Source: Odontesthes bonariensis
Taxonomy: Eukaryota > Chordata > Actinopteri > Atheriniformes > Atherinopsidae
Assembly (NCBI RefSeq): GCF_027942865.1
Contig: NC_134506.1
Span: forward strand, 12,174,436 to 12,238,435
Length of the DNA stretch: 64,000 nt
Reading direction: 5' to 3'
Within the stretch, counting starts at the first letter, position 1, and the number at the start of each line of letters is the position of its first letter. The position numbers were made by a program, and so were the translations under genes. Positions 49,001 through 59,992 of the stretch are shown here, one piece after another. The notes below the pieces were generated by a model that had not been told where the DNA came from, ran no database searches, and saw nothing but the letters and a program-made list of their open reading frames with translations.

Positions 49001-49110
49001 TCACCGATAATAATAGCGCAAGCGCTCAGGAGCCCAATTTCTTTTTTCAGAGTGACTTTGTCGCTCTTCACAGAGTTTTCATCCTTCCTCCTTTTCTCTT
49101 TGTCATCCAT
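28065..49110 (-). CDS. slc7a10: Asc-1-type small neutral amino-acid transporter light chain
   Basis: Twelve-helix APC-family exchanger. In mammals Asc-1 carries Gly, Ala, Ser, Cys and D-serine and pairs with SLC3A2 (4F2hc) at the plasma membrane. Minus-strand exons: 49110-49005, 44445-44241, 41784-41633, 32161-32036, 31471-31318, 31189-31066, 30474-30371, 30254-30158, 29985-29836, 28451-28274 and 28162-28065. They total 1494 nt, or 497 residues (human 523), with all phases consistent. Key features: [14 protein letters not shown] in helix 1; [14 protein letters not shown], shared with human SLC7A10 and differing from SLC7A8; the loop Cys in 'LQPAFQNC' that disulfide-bonds to the heavy chain; [12 protein letters not shown] in helix 6; and [13 protein letters not shown]7A8 (LAT2) is the nearest alternative. 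Neighbouring lrp3, adjacent in human too, supports SLC7A10. The first Met ([12 protein letters not shown]) gives a shorter N-terminus; the frame stays open upstream but has no ATG. Confidence 0.94.
29500..29730. mobile_element. Probable DNA-transposon fragment in slc7a10 intron 9
   Basis: GC-richer than its surroundings. It has a 12-bp inverted pair (CGCTTCGGCTTG at 29602-29613 and its complement at 29700-29711) and two copies of 'ctagtggaaac.cgc'. This pattern is familiar from fish MITEs. It contains a full CRE palindrome (29583-29590). Termini and family are not resolved. Confidence 0.35.
31988..32029. repeat. (TA)n(TG)n microsatellite
   Basis: Compound dinucleotide repeat. It ends 7 bp from the donor end of slc7a10 exon 4 (exon boundary 32036), inside intron 4. 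Confidence 0.85.
32350..33000 (-). mobile_element. Tc1-like transposon relic in slc7a10 intron 3
   Basis: The minus strand carries a decayed Tc1 transposase C-terminus. LNIIKAGW is at 32756-32779, followed by a stretch resembling [16 protein letters not shown], then WRNIPEDDL. The alignment is to the Tc1 pattern '[29 protein letters not shown]'. Frame breaks are present. Exact ends were not found, so limits are approximate. It lies in the same orientation as slc7a10. Confidence 0.6.
36651..36690. repeat. (CA)n microsatellite
   Basis: About 19 CA units with a single interruption (actc) near the left end, in slc7a10 intron 3. Confidence 0.9.
40440..40558 (+). pseudogene. HARBI1-like transposase N-terminal remnant
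   Basis: The frame ends [20 protein letters not shown] then stop. This matches the basic, Trp-containing segment preceding the catalytic domain in fish Harbinger transposases. The DDE domain is missing. Confidence 0.5.
40570..40662 (-). pseudogene. MADF/Myb-like Harbinger second-ORF remnant
   Basis: Thirty codons from an ATG, including [18 protein letters not shown], then a stop. The 'RVRLYxHLYDxSM' segment is typical of the start of MADF-domain proteins encoded by Harbinger elements. It is truncated after about one third of a MADF domain. Confidence 0.5.
42858..43779. mobile_element. Tc1/mariner-like non-autonomous element in slc7a10 intron 2
   Basis: The left end CAGTGCCGTGCAAAAGCATT (42858) and right end ggggtgaatacttttgaaagg (43754-43774) are inverted copies over about 28 bp with several mismatches. 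The first two bases are preceded by TA. The 'cagtgccttgcaaaagtattcaccc' end is common in fish Tc1-like repeats. No transposase frame was found in the 920-bp body. Old, to judge by end divergence. Confidence 0.65.
43826..43898. repeat. Dispersed repeat copy A
   Basis: About 73 bp nearly identical (about seven differences by eye) to 47671-47745 in the same orientation. Shared core: GGGCCAAAGA, GAGTACTGGGA, CATCAAAGCACAATAGACAT. The family is unknown. It lies in slc7a10 intron 2 just outside the Tc1-like element. Confidence 0.7.
47671..47745. repeat. Dispersed repeat copy B
   Basis: Second copy of the repeat at 43826-43898, 3.85 kb away, in slc7a10 intron 1. Confidence 0.7.
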
Positions 49111-49270
49111 CTCCTCCGCCTTGGAAATGCGCTTCCTCTTCGCCTCTCGGTCCGGTTCTGATACTGTAGACTGAACCGCGCTCTGCTCTTCTGGGTGCCC
49201 TTTTAATATCCTACCGACGACCGGAGGAGGAAGTGCGCATGCGCGAGAGAATCCCCACCTTGATTTCAGG
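49111..49270 (-). promoter_or_regulatory. slc7a10: slc7a10 promoter / 5' UTR
   Basis: GC-richer segment upstream of the start codon. On the minus strand a TATA-like 'ggatattaaaaggg' lies at about 49198-49211, placed to start transcription near 49175, some 65 nt before the ATG. Kozak context is good (purine at -3, G at +4). CpG-rich sequence (cgcatgcgcgag) flanks it at 49233-49246. Confidence 0.4.
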
Positions 49271-51059
49271 TAGGCTGATGTAGAGGCGCGCTAAAATTCA
49301 GAGATCCAACATCTGAACCTAGAAAAAGACAGAAGAACCCGTTACTTGCAGTTTTGTCAAAAATTATTCTTCACCTTATGTTCTCTTTTCTTAACATGCA
49401 AACACACACACATCTAGATGCAATATCCCTTAGAAGACACCAAGTATGAACTAGCAGGAGACAACTCACTTAAGTTCAGCTTGATTAAATTAAATGGAAT
49501 GTCAAATGTAATTAGATAAATAAATAAACGTGCAAGTAAATATATAAATAAACAAAAAGTCCATTTTAGATCAATTCAATTTATAGATAAAGTGCCTTAT
49601 TTTTACAAATACAACGATTAACATGAAGATTTAATGACATTTTGAACATGCACACACTCATGGCACTGGATTGACTGCAGGTTTAGGGGAATTCGTGTGC
49701 AGAAAAGGGCTGACATACCAACAGTGACAAGACTTTTGACTTAAACGACTGAAAAATTCTGTATTTAAACTGTACGGCACTTGACATATTTTGTGGTACA
49801 AAGTTCATTCTAATGATTCATTGTCAGCTACGGCAAATGTGAGTAATACTGAGGGCTTTGTGAGGGAAAATTAATTGGAGATCACTTTAAAAGGGAAACA
49901 AGAGCCACAGTAACAGCTGTGAGTCTATGGATGACTGAAACATTTGTTCAGATTTAAGTGGCACAACAACATAAAAAAAGGAGTGCTTGAATACTGAAAT
50001 GACACTAATCGCCGTGTGTAGTAAACCGAGTTCAGCCAATAAACATACAGTAATTGTCTGAAAATGTACATCCATGTAGTGCCGATGCTGTAACACTGAC
50101 CACCTAAGCAAATCCACTCCTTTACTAGAGAACGCAGCCACTGCCAGTGGACATTTGTCTACCTAAGACCAACCATCAATTATCATCTGACCACAAATAA
50201 TCAATTATTAAATTAGTCACACCTCTTGAAAATGTGATGTATAGTAGTTCGTCTTCCACAAATGTAAAGAGCCATATTTACATTACATTGTCTTATTTAC
50301 AAATAGTAAATAGCCTAGTTTACATTTTTGACAGTTTGCCATTGAAAGTATTTAGATTTTTACATCAAGTTGCCTGATGGGGAAATAACTGCAGCTACCA
50401 GGATTTAAAAAGATGAGACTGGCAAGAGAAAGCGCTCACAGCAGTTATTTACTACACACCTACGTGGATGTTTGTATATGGCGAGTCCGATTAGATCAGT
50501 GCTTTAAAAAGAAGTGAGAATGCACTGTTCAGTGGACTTACTTTCATCTCAGTTCTAATAACAATCATCTGCATTGACAATTCTAACAAATGGAAGGACT
50601 TCAAAAATCTCATCTCATGTAATTCTAGTACACGAGTATTACATCAACCAAACCTAAACTGTAGCTGTTCAGTTATTGATTTACCAACAATTCATTTGTG
50701 TTAAGCCCAAGGGTGTTCCTGAGAAAACATCATACTCGTACCAATTAGACAAAATGTGCCACAAACACAGAGTGTGACGTTTCCCCTGGAGTATAGACCC
50801 ATTTGCTTTCAACAACATTTCAATAAAGTTCTAGTCTTCACCAACTACGCTCTGGACATCATTACGACGCAGTTTTTAAAAGAAGCTTCGGAGCCTGTTG
50901 GATTTCCGTTAGGCCTACTCCTAATATAAATAGATGTCTTATTAATGGAACTGTCCCATCCTCTACATGCACAAATACAACCTTACATTAAAAAGAACAA
51001 CTTAGAAAAATCAGGTCTGAATTACTATACACAACAATAATATCTTGGAAACATCTCAG

Positions 51060-51900
51060 TCAGTCTCCAATGACCTGCTCCTCAAGTCTTTTGGATCTTA
51101 TTCTAGCTTTTGACATGGTTGACAACCGTAAGATTGTCATGCAGGGTACAATAGTATATTGTTGGTGTGGCTAACAGGAGTTTTAACCCTAACCCAGCAG
51201 TCTCATCTCAGAATAAGAGTCGATTCTGTACTGCTTGTTGTGTTTTTTCTGAATAAGAGAGTGATCCAGACAGCTCCAACCATATTCAAGCAATAGAAGC
51301 TAGTTTTTTTTTGGTTGTTGTTTGTTTGTTTGTTCTGTACACACATTTGTTACCTCCTACTTAACAGAACAGTCCATTTTGGAACCAGTTTTATTCGCAC
51401 CATATTTGCTTCAGATGAGTTCTACTTCCTGCAAGTACAGTATGAAATTTCATTGCTACGCAGATGGGTCACAAACCAACCTGCTCTCAAGTCCCGAGTA
51501 GTCCACACCGGTTCACATCCATTTAAATAGGTCTTAAAGAGGTGATAAGCTGGAGGGCAAACAGCTGCCTCCTGTTAAATGATAGCCTCTTAGGGCCATT
51601 GGCTTTCAATCTTAAGACCCAGGACAGGAATTTGGAAGTCATTTTTTCCTGATGTGAAATTTGACAGAGAAAGGCAAAAAGTTGTTTTTTTCCCCAATTA
51701 AGCCAAACTGAAATCAATCTTTTCTGATAACAACTACAAGACACTAGTTATAAACACCCTTAATCACCTCAAGCATGGACTAATGTAACGTCTGTTCTTG
51801 GGCACCAGCCTATCTTTTTTTTGTACCATCTGCAGCTGGGACAGAATTCAGCAGTAAGACTCCTAATTGTTCTCCCTGGCATTAAATGCATGTTTTTTTT
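51060..51900 (+). pseudogene. LINE reverse-transcriptase relic (L2-like)
   Basis: Plus-strand pieces match conserved RT blocks in order. LDLILAFDMVDNRKIV at 51091-51138 matches the 'LDLSAAFDTVDH' type. MKFHCYADGSQ, with its YADG at 51457-51468, corresponds to the catalytic YADD. QLGQNSAVRLLI near 51835 corresponds to 'LVQNAAARLL'. The intervening frame has stops and shifts. The second catalytic Asp of YADD is Gly. Inactive. Confidence 0.7.
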
Positions 51901-53049
51901 CTAATCATTTTATTATTGTTGACTGTGGTTGATTTAGATACGCTTTGTCAATAAATCTGATTTTTACTCCAGAACAATATCCATTTCTGTGTACATTAGG
52001 GATCACACTAATAAAACTGGAAGTGAAAATGTGGTTCTATTCCAACTCAAATCATAATGGTCTATCCAATTTAGTCTTTTCTACCATTTTAGTCATCATA
52101 CCTGCCGCCTGAGGATTTGATGGTCACGCACATCCAACAGTGGTTTTCATCCTTGTCCTGTATACAAGGAAACTTCTCTAGACTCCCTAAATCTTTTAAC
52201 AATATTATAAACCGTAAAGAAAAAATTCTTTGCAATTTCACATTGCTAGACATTGTTTTCAGACTGATCCATGAAGTCTTTACTCAGAGACGAAGCCTTT
52301 GTTCGATGCTCCTGACACCCTTACCTGTCACCATTAATCTGGGATTGTAGAATCTTCCAGAAAAGGGTGACTTTTATATTCTATAATAAACCTGTCTTCT
52401 TTACCTCTATCCCAACGTTTTCTGAGTGAGCTGCTAGATCAGATTTTAGATTTAAGTTTTCTGCAATGAAATTGATAAGAGAAGTAATTGTGTCCAATAA
52501 AGGCTCAAACATGACTTATGACTACTGCAAGGGTTGAGTTTTGCACTGCATAGTTTAATATTTTACCTCCAATAGAGTTAACATGAATATTACTGCACTG
52601 TTAAAAAAAAAAAAAAGTTATTTTTTTTGTTTTAACTTTTCTATTTTCTTAAAAGGTGATAGAGAAAGGTTGAATGGGGCATTAATCCTTGTTCTATGGT
52701 GTGATATGTAGCCCAAAAAAAATTGGTTGGGTCTGTAATGGCTCAGAACCTCCCTAAAAGGCTCTCTGAAACAGCTATGTTACTATCCTGGGTTTAGAAT
52801 GCGTCGTTTGCCCTTATTGGCGTCGTTTCAGAGCTTATCTGGCAACCTCATTATGAAATGCAGGTAGGTGTTGGCGCTATTCGGTTGCCGTTGTTTGATT
52901 GGCTGCCCTTGCTCTCACTGAAAACAGAGCTATAGAGTAATACACTGACTGAAAAGAAAGCTCATTCCCTTTAGATGAACAAGCCAGAGCTAACGTGCAA
53001 TTCTTACAACAGGAATATGGCACAACACACATTTAAAACAAAATAAAAT

Positions 53050-53575
53050 GTGATACTTACAGGCTGGGGTTGATTTTGTTCAGAATCCGTTTTATTGCCA
53101 TTGTTAGTGAACAGTGTTCACTAACTAGGAATTTGCTGCAGCGTAAGGTGCAAACATGTAACATAGGATATAATAATAAAAAATAAAGAATAAAAATATA
53201 TGAATATAAAATGTACAAGGTGTGTACAACAATACACAGTATCCAATATACAGAGCAACAACAGTGCAGCTTCATTAGTGCAATTTTAATGATGGTAAAG
53301 TGACTGGGGCAGGTTATGAGGTGATTATGAAGTGTTCATAAGTCCAACTGCAAGGGGGAAAAAACTGTTTTTGTGACGGGAGGTTCTGTTCCGAATGGAC
53401 CGAAGCCTCCTGCCCGAGGGGAGTGGTGCAAATAGAGAAGGGTCAGCTGTGATCCCACCTGCTCGCCCCATAGTCCTGGAGACGTGCAGGTCATGGATAG
53501 ATGGGAGGCTGCAGCCGATCACCTTCTCAGCGGAGAGCACAGCTCGCTGCAGTCTGTCCCTGTCGGAACTGACCC
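53050..53575 (-). mobile_element. LINE 3'-region fragment
   Basis: Starts 'cagaatccgttttattgcca'. The interior has 'aaaaaactgtttttgtgacg' and 'cctgcccgaggggag' segments that recur in the 3' regions of fish L2/Rex1-type LINEs. No protein frame of note. Right edge estimated. Confidence 0.5.
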
Positions 53576-54599
53576 TCTACTGAGCAAAATTGTGCAATTA
53601 ATTCAAGTTGAAGAAGGAGAGAGGGTAAAACTAATGTGGAACAAAACCAGTAAAGTGGTGGGAAGACAGAAAAACTAGCAAATTATTTAGAAATTGTTTT
53701 AAACAACTGCATTGATTTTTTTTCTTAAAACATGTTCTTATTTAAGGATTGTTTACTTTAATGAGGATTGCAGACATGCTGGTTAAATGGAAAGAAAGAG
53801 CTACTTTAGTGGCTTTAAAATGTAATAAACAGAAAAGAGTTACAATCAAAAATCATAGACTGCAAAAAAAAAAAAAAAAAAAATTTACATACTCAAATAA
53901 ATTCAGCGAGTAACATTTGTGGATATGGTTACACAGTGCATAGAATTCTTGTCTCTTCTGGTTTTTCTTCATTGAAATAACATTTACAGTTAGTAAACCA
54001 GAGAAGTAGATCACAGAAGACTGAGCGAGGGTTGGCCCTGTATGAAGTGACTTGCTATACTCGTTTGGCAGGGCCTTCACAGATCAGGTTACCACGACAA
54101 ACGCCTCCTATTTCATGGAGGTAACTGACTTAGACAATTGAGCTAATTCAGGGATTTTGATTCTTCAGATCCTCCCGATCATCCCACAGATATCCCTGAT
54201 TTCTCTGAGAGGCTCGCCCTGTTTACTTGGAAAAAAGTGGCTCGTGCCACCTCATCAACCCAGCAGCTGCTCCAGTGACCTCCTTTCTATGAAATTGTCT
54301 CTCAAAAACTTCCACTTATCACCACTTCTGCTCCACCTCAAACAAACTCTGTTGTTTGATGAGGTGGATCCCTGAGCAAGTCATGTTCTCAAAATTCTAC
54401 TCCACTACAAATTTTTACCCATTTATGAAGAAAAATGACATACTCCCAACTTCCCTTGCATTTTTTATATTAAGGTGGATGTCTTTAGTTAACCAACATT
54501 TATTGAGAACACAGAGCGTGAAGACCCGACTCCAAACTTAGTCTAAAATGACAAACTGAATTTATTTATTTTTTTAAATACACTGTCCCTCATTCTCCA

Positions 54600-54645
54600 T
54601 CTCTCTCTCACACACACTCACACACACACACACACACACACACAA
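54600..54645. repeat. (CT)n(CA)n microsatellite
   Basis: Short CT run followed by about 19 CA units with one interruption. Confidence 0.9.
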
Positions 54646-55606
54646 CTTCATTTACAGTTTAAGGAGTTAAGTTGTTAAGTTGCGGCAGGCAAACTCTAAC
54701 GAATGCACAATTAACTTGGAGGCCAGCCTCCCTCTCCAAAAGGAGGCCCCGACAAAGAGAGGAGATGCTTTGTTGGCAACAGGAAGGCAGGCTGAAACAC
54801 TGGCTTCAGTGTGATTGCAGGAGGGGATGAGGAAGAGGAGAGACAGAGCAGGAAAATAGCCAAAGTACTGCAGTGGCATAAGGGGTGGAGTTGTGATGTA
54901 AACAAATGGATCACAGCATCCCTGTGTGGCAGAAGGAGGGGAAAGAGGAGAGGGTGAGGAAGAAGGTGAAAAGAGGAGTGAAGGTGCACGGGACAAATGC
55001 AACAGCAGCAAGAGGGGGGGTAGAAAAGAGGTGAATAAAGGAGGGAGAATAAGCAGGGAAAAGGAGCAAAAAGTAAAGGTTGGAGGTGCACAAAGGGATG
55101 AGCTAAAGGATCTGTGTTGATAAACCTATGGAAAACTTTTCCTAGGCGTATCTTATGTGATACTCAAACAGATGCTGAATCCAATAAAGTTCTCGTTTCT
55201 ATGTACAAGTAAAGGTTTACACCAGGAGCCATTTTATCTCACTGCAATCTAAAAGACAACAGTTCCGTAGGGTTTACCAATAGTAAACAAGAAAAAATAA
55301 AACACTCATTTTTAAAAAAAATTTAGGTTGTGAAGGCTCAGAAGTAAACATTAAAGTTTGATGAAAAATATGCCAATGTATGAAAATACTGCTTCAATCA
55401 AATAAATATGAGGAAAAACAAAATGTAACTGTTACGTGTGACCTTTTGATGTTTTGGTTCAGCTCGCTTTACTCCAAGGACAGTAATATACTTTCCTTAT
55501 ATTAGTAAATATAGGAGGTGGAGAAGATGTTGTCAGCAGAGAATCACAAGGCTGTGTAGATGTCCTTTGCCCTCCAGTTTGTTGTGACCACTACAAACAC
55601 ACCAGC

Positions 55607-56195
55607 TAGGGGTGGGTATTGGCAAAGAAGTCACGATTCGATTCGAATCACGATTCACATGCCACGATGCGATTCTATCACGATGCATCACGATACGTGA
55701 ATTATTGCGATACTTTCACTGAACATACTTAAAAAAAAAAAAAATACAGCCATTACCAGTGGCTGACTGGCTGTGTATGATCTGGATAGTGTCTTCAATT
55801 GATACATAACTCAAAGCAAATCAATTCATAACTGTATTTATTGAAACAACTTTTGGAGGTATTGCCATTAAAAAATATATTACTGGACACACTCATCACA
55901 AAAAGTGCATAGGATTTATAAAACTTAAAATAACAAAATAGGGATGATCAGTACAGACAAAAAAAACTGCATAGGCTTTATAAAACTATAAAAAATATAT
56001 ACATATATTGCAAACATCCCTTGAAGCGAAATGCATCAATTGCATGTGTCCTATCATTAAAGGCATAAAAAAAAAAAAAAAAATTATTATTTTTTTTTTT
56101 TAAATAATCGATACTTGGCGTCCAGAATCGATGCAGTAGATCGCGAAAATTAGAATCGCGATGCATCGTCATGACGATTATTTTGCACATCCCTA
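55607..56195. mobile_element. hAT-type MITE with intact 8-bp target-site duplication
   Basis: Begins TAGGGGTGGG and ends CACATCCCTA, inverted ends of the hAT type. It is flanked by identical ACACCAGC at 55599-55606 and 56196-56203, an exact 8-bp target duplication as hAT transposases make. The 589-bp interior includes 'acgattcgattcgaatcacg', A-runs and no transposase. Non-autonomous. Confidence 0.85.
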
Positions 56196-57324
56196 ACACC
56201 AGCTGTGCATGAGCTGGAAAACCAAAATAAATAAAACATTTAACGTATCCTGCAGACACCAATCTACTCCACATCAATGGAATGAATCTCCCAGTTCCAA
56301 GCCAACTGTAGCACAGTACAGTAGTGAAACATCAGGAAATGTAAGCCCATGATGTGCCCACCACAGTCCGGGCCTCACTGTTGATCCTTCGCATTTCACA
56401 CTAAACTGTTCCCAGGATTAATTTAACACAGTAATCAGAAACCAAAACACACATGCATTAATAATGCTCGTCTGCCTAATAGTTTGGTGCAACAAGAGAA
56501 CTCAAATATAAACTTTTTGACTTTTAGTGAGACAGGAAACCTCAAAATAAACAGGGGAATAAATAGGTAGAGAAAATGCTAAGTGGGAAATAAGAGAAGC
56601 ACATTCATTTATGAAGAGAAATGCAAATGATTTCATTAAAAAAAAAAAAAAAAAAAAAATTGAAAATGACTCGAAATAACAAATAAATCAGGATTAGGAA
56701 AATAAATAGAAGGAAAAATGCTAAATACTTTTGCGTTTTGGTTTTACTGCGATTGTGTTAGTGTTGTTGAAGTTATGCACATGTGCTCGTTCTAACTGTG
56801 ATTTCTAAATCAATCGGATTTGATAAAGTTCAGGGGTAAAACTTTGAATTGACAAACAAATGAACAAAAAATGATTTGATAAAAATCAAATAGTCTTTGC
56901 TTGATTTTAGCAGCATTTGTTGGCATGTTAATTTATTTTTGTGTATTTAGTATATAATGGCAATTTCAGTCTTCCAATTCATACTTGAGCGGGAACCAAC
57001 ATTTACCAAAATATGTTCGACGCAGTGGACTGGGTGGGAGGAAAATGTTCAAGATGCTTCTAACTTCTTCTGTGACAGATCGTATCTGCAAGTACAGCAG
57101 AAGTCCCGGCCGGCACAGATGTCTTTAAGTTAGATGGTCGGACATTTTGTCAGATGATGCTGTGCTCAGTAAAAAAAAAAAAAAAAAAATAATCAGGATT
57201 TTATTACAGCTGAGCAACATTAAATGAGTTGATTTTCAATCACAATTTGATGCCATTAGCTGTTGGCCAAAGAAACAGAAAACTGAATAATTTCAAATTC
57301 TATTGGGATTCCATCTGTTATTTT

Positions 57325-57330
<6 letters not shown>

Positions 57331-57366
<36 letters not shown>
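57331..57366. repeat. (TA)n microsatellite
   Basis: Eighteen TA units after a T10 run, 39 bp before the TTAA-type MITE. Confidence 0.95.
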
Positions 57367-57368
<2 letters not shown>

Positions 57369-57404
57369 TTTGTTTTTTATAAAAGGACACAAAAGGATGA
57401 AACT

Positions 57405-57812
57405 TTAAAAAGGGATAGTTTGCCTCTTTTGACATATCAATGCGTGCAGCCACCTGCCGATAGCCGCACCTGCTTGGAAGCAGGGGACTGCTCGGTCTGC
57501 ACGGTCTACACAGCAGGCAGTGATACAAAGGGAGAGAAAATAGCGCCAAGCGATTGTGAGGTCTGACTTTTTCCTGGACAACGATTTTGTGATGCAAATG
57601 TATCACTCTTTTGAACACATATTGTTTTGAGAAGCAAAACGCTTTATTTTTGTGCCCCCAGCCAACTAGCCGGACTACCTTTGTCAACGCCAAAACGAGG
57701 CTGGAACTCGGCTCACAGGACGCAGCAGGGGATAAGTCAATGTTCATAAATGATATTGCTAGTATGGGATGTCATACAGCTTCATGTCAAAAGAGGCGAA
57801 CTATCCCTTTAA
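57405..57812. mobile_element. TTAA-flanked MITE 3 (Kolobok/T2-like)
   Basis: Bounded by TTAA at 57405-57408 and 57809-57812. Terminal inverted repeats of about 27 bp start AGGGATAGTTTGCC on the left and AGGGATAGTTCGCC (complement) on the right, continuing CTCTTTTGACAT on both. The left flank has two extra A. The interior does not code. The TTAAAGGGATAGTT end is very common in fish genomes. Confidence 0.75.
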
Positions 57813-59948
57813 GGCATATGGGAAGCACCAAGTCAAATTTGATCTTCTGTCTTGTATAATGACTTGGACATTGATTTAGTTTTAGTCGTTCAAAGAAAAC
57901 ATTTTACAAGTTTTAGTTAAGGGATGTCTATATCTGTCCCTCCCTTATTGTGAAAACAGTCTCTTGGTAACACCTAGGGGGAATTTCTTCAAATTTGTCC
58001 AAAATGCCCAATTTAATTTGAGGGTAAACCAACAACAATTAAGTGGTAAGAGTTAAGATTATGACGCCTGCAACGTCACAAAATATTCTTATACACAACT
58101 AGATCATTCATAAACCAACTATGAAAATTGTCACCAACAGGTATAGACTAATAGGGTAAGCTTTCCCTCCATATATGACGATTCTGGACAGATGTGGATG
58201 TAAGCTTGCAGATTTAAAGACGTGAGGGATGAAGCAAAGAGAACCACAAAGCAACAAAATATTAGAGAAATGAGAGGAGGGAAATCAGTGGTCAGGGAAA
58301 GCAGAAAGTAGGGATAAGTAAAGCAAGACCTGAGGAGAAAAGAAGAGGCCACGAACCTAACAACTACTCTGCTGCCAGGAACAAACTACCATTCTGTTTC
58401 AATCTCTCGTTTATCCCACCCTAAATCTATTCTTACTGTAGAGCTTCTGGAGTGGCTGCTCAAACAGTCTACCATACTGCCTACACCACATACCATTTGT
58501 TAACAGGCAACCCAGAGTTCTTGCAGTTTGGGAGCAGAGCTGCATAGCAACCCAACAGCACTTCCTGTTGGGCCGGGGGTTGAACGTCGGTGGCCGTTGT
58601 TCATGGTCGTACCCCCTCTGCCTTTAGAAAAGCAGCCGGGAAGCAGTTCACTTACAATCAGCTTTGTGCCTCTTTGTGAGAAGAAGGGGAAATGACTGGA
58701 AAGCCAAAGCACCCTCAGTTCACTGCACCTCTGTTTACTACAGCTAATAAGAGCCGCTTCAGATGTCGTCCTCAATATACTAAAATATTTGACATTTTTA
58801 ACCACACTTTAAAAATGTAAAACCTCTCACAAGAAAGCCAAGCTAAAACCCTGGAACATTTAAGGTACATCACAGTGTTGGTAACAGGTGCTCACTGTCC
58901 AAAATGCTGTGAATGAAAAATGTTACTCAGTTTTTTTTGTTTTCCCCCCCTTAACCACAGATCAGACATCTGCGATTACAGTTTCAAAGTGGCTTTACAG
59001 TTATAACCACCAGGGCCTTTTAGCTTTGCCCTAAACCAACACTTTAGATTTTGCATCAATGTGAACAAACCCTGCCGTTTACTCCCCCCCAATGCATCTG
59101 TTGTGAACTTGTCAATCTGTAAAAAGTGTGACACCTGCTACCAACTGATGCGTACATGAGTCTCTTTATTTGTGTATAGTGAGAAACATTATAAACTTGT
59201 CCACTAATAATCAAAAGCCTCTTTGAATAACTTTTTAATTGAATGATTTTGATTAATTCTAGTAACAGCATTTGTTTTGAGTAAAAAATTCCAGGTTCTC
59301 AGTCATATGTGGGTTAATGGCTCATTCGGGTCATCTGTCAAGCATTTGTTTTCCAGACCATGACATCTCTAAACACTTAAACTTTCAGAATAAAAAGAGG
59401 AGGTCAATCATAAATGGTTTTATTTGTTATTAATAAGATATCAAATGGTTGAAAAATTCTTTGAAGTCATATATTTAAGATAAAGTAGAGATTTTTTTCA
59501 AACTGTGGAGAAGATAAATGAGGATTCATGGACAGAGAAAAGCTCAATTTTTCAGCAACTTTTATGAAATAAATAATCACATCAGAGGATCAATCTGTGC
59601 TCTATACTGCAGAAATCATTGGGAAAAACAACAAATGCCATAGAAAACATCAGATCCCAGCGAAAAATAAATGATACTCCAATATTCAGATACAGACCTC
59701 TAGTCCCATCTAGTGGGCAAAGTTGTCAACTACAAGAAGGGACATAAACATGTAGTATTCATATGAACATTTCCAAAAACTAAGAAACAGTTTGCTCCTT
59801 ATTTCTGAGCGATACCAAATTCAAAATTCACGAAACAAACCTCAAAATGCACACATGGCAAATGCTACCCGAGTGGATTAATGGGATCTACCAACAATGC
59901 AAATGTCTTAAGCTTAGAATGTTTAATATGTACATGCCAGTCCATCCT

Positions 59949-59992
59949 AATAAATAAATACTTTATTTATCCCAAAGGGAAATTATTAATCC
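59949..59992 (-). mobile_element. LINE 3'-terminal fragment
   Basis: 'aaataaatactttatttatcccaaagggaaatt' type sequence, the same terminus as at 331 and 13340. Only the extreme 3' end was recognised. Confidence 0.45.

Noticed and set aside
28065-49110. Calling the transporter slc7a8 (LAT2)
   Set aside because: The helix 3 region ([14 protein letters not shown]), the [10 protein letters not shown] segment and adjacency to lrp3 favour slc7a10, though the families are close.
54667-55120. Overlapping proline/serine-rich and Glu/Gly-rich frames on both strands
   Set aside because: Products of a purine-rich low-complexity stretch (gaggaggaa type) read in several frames, not a gene.
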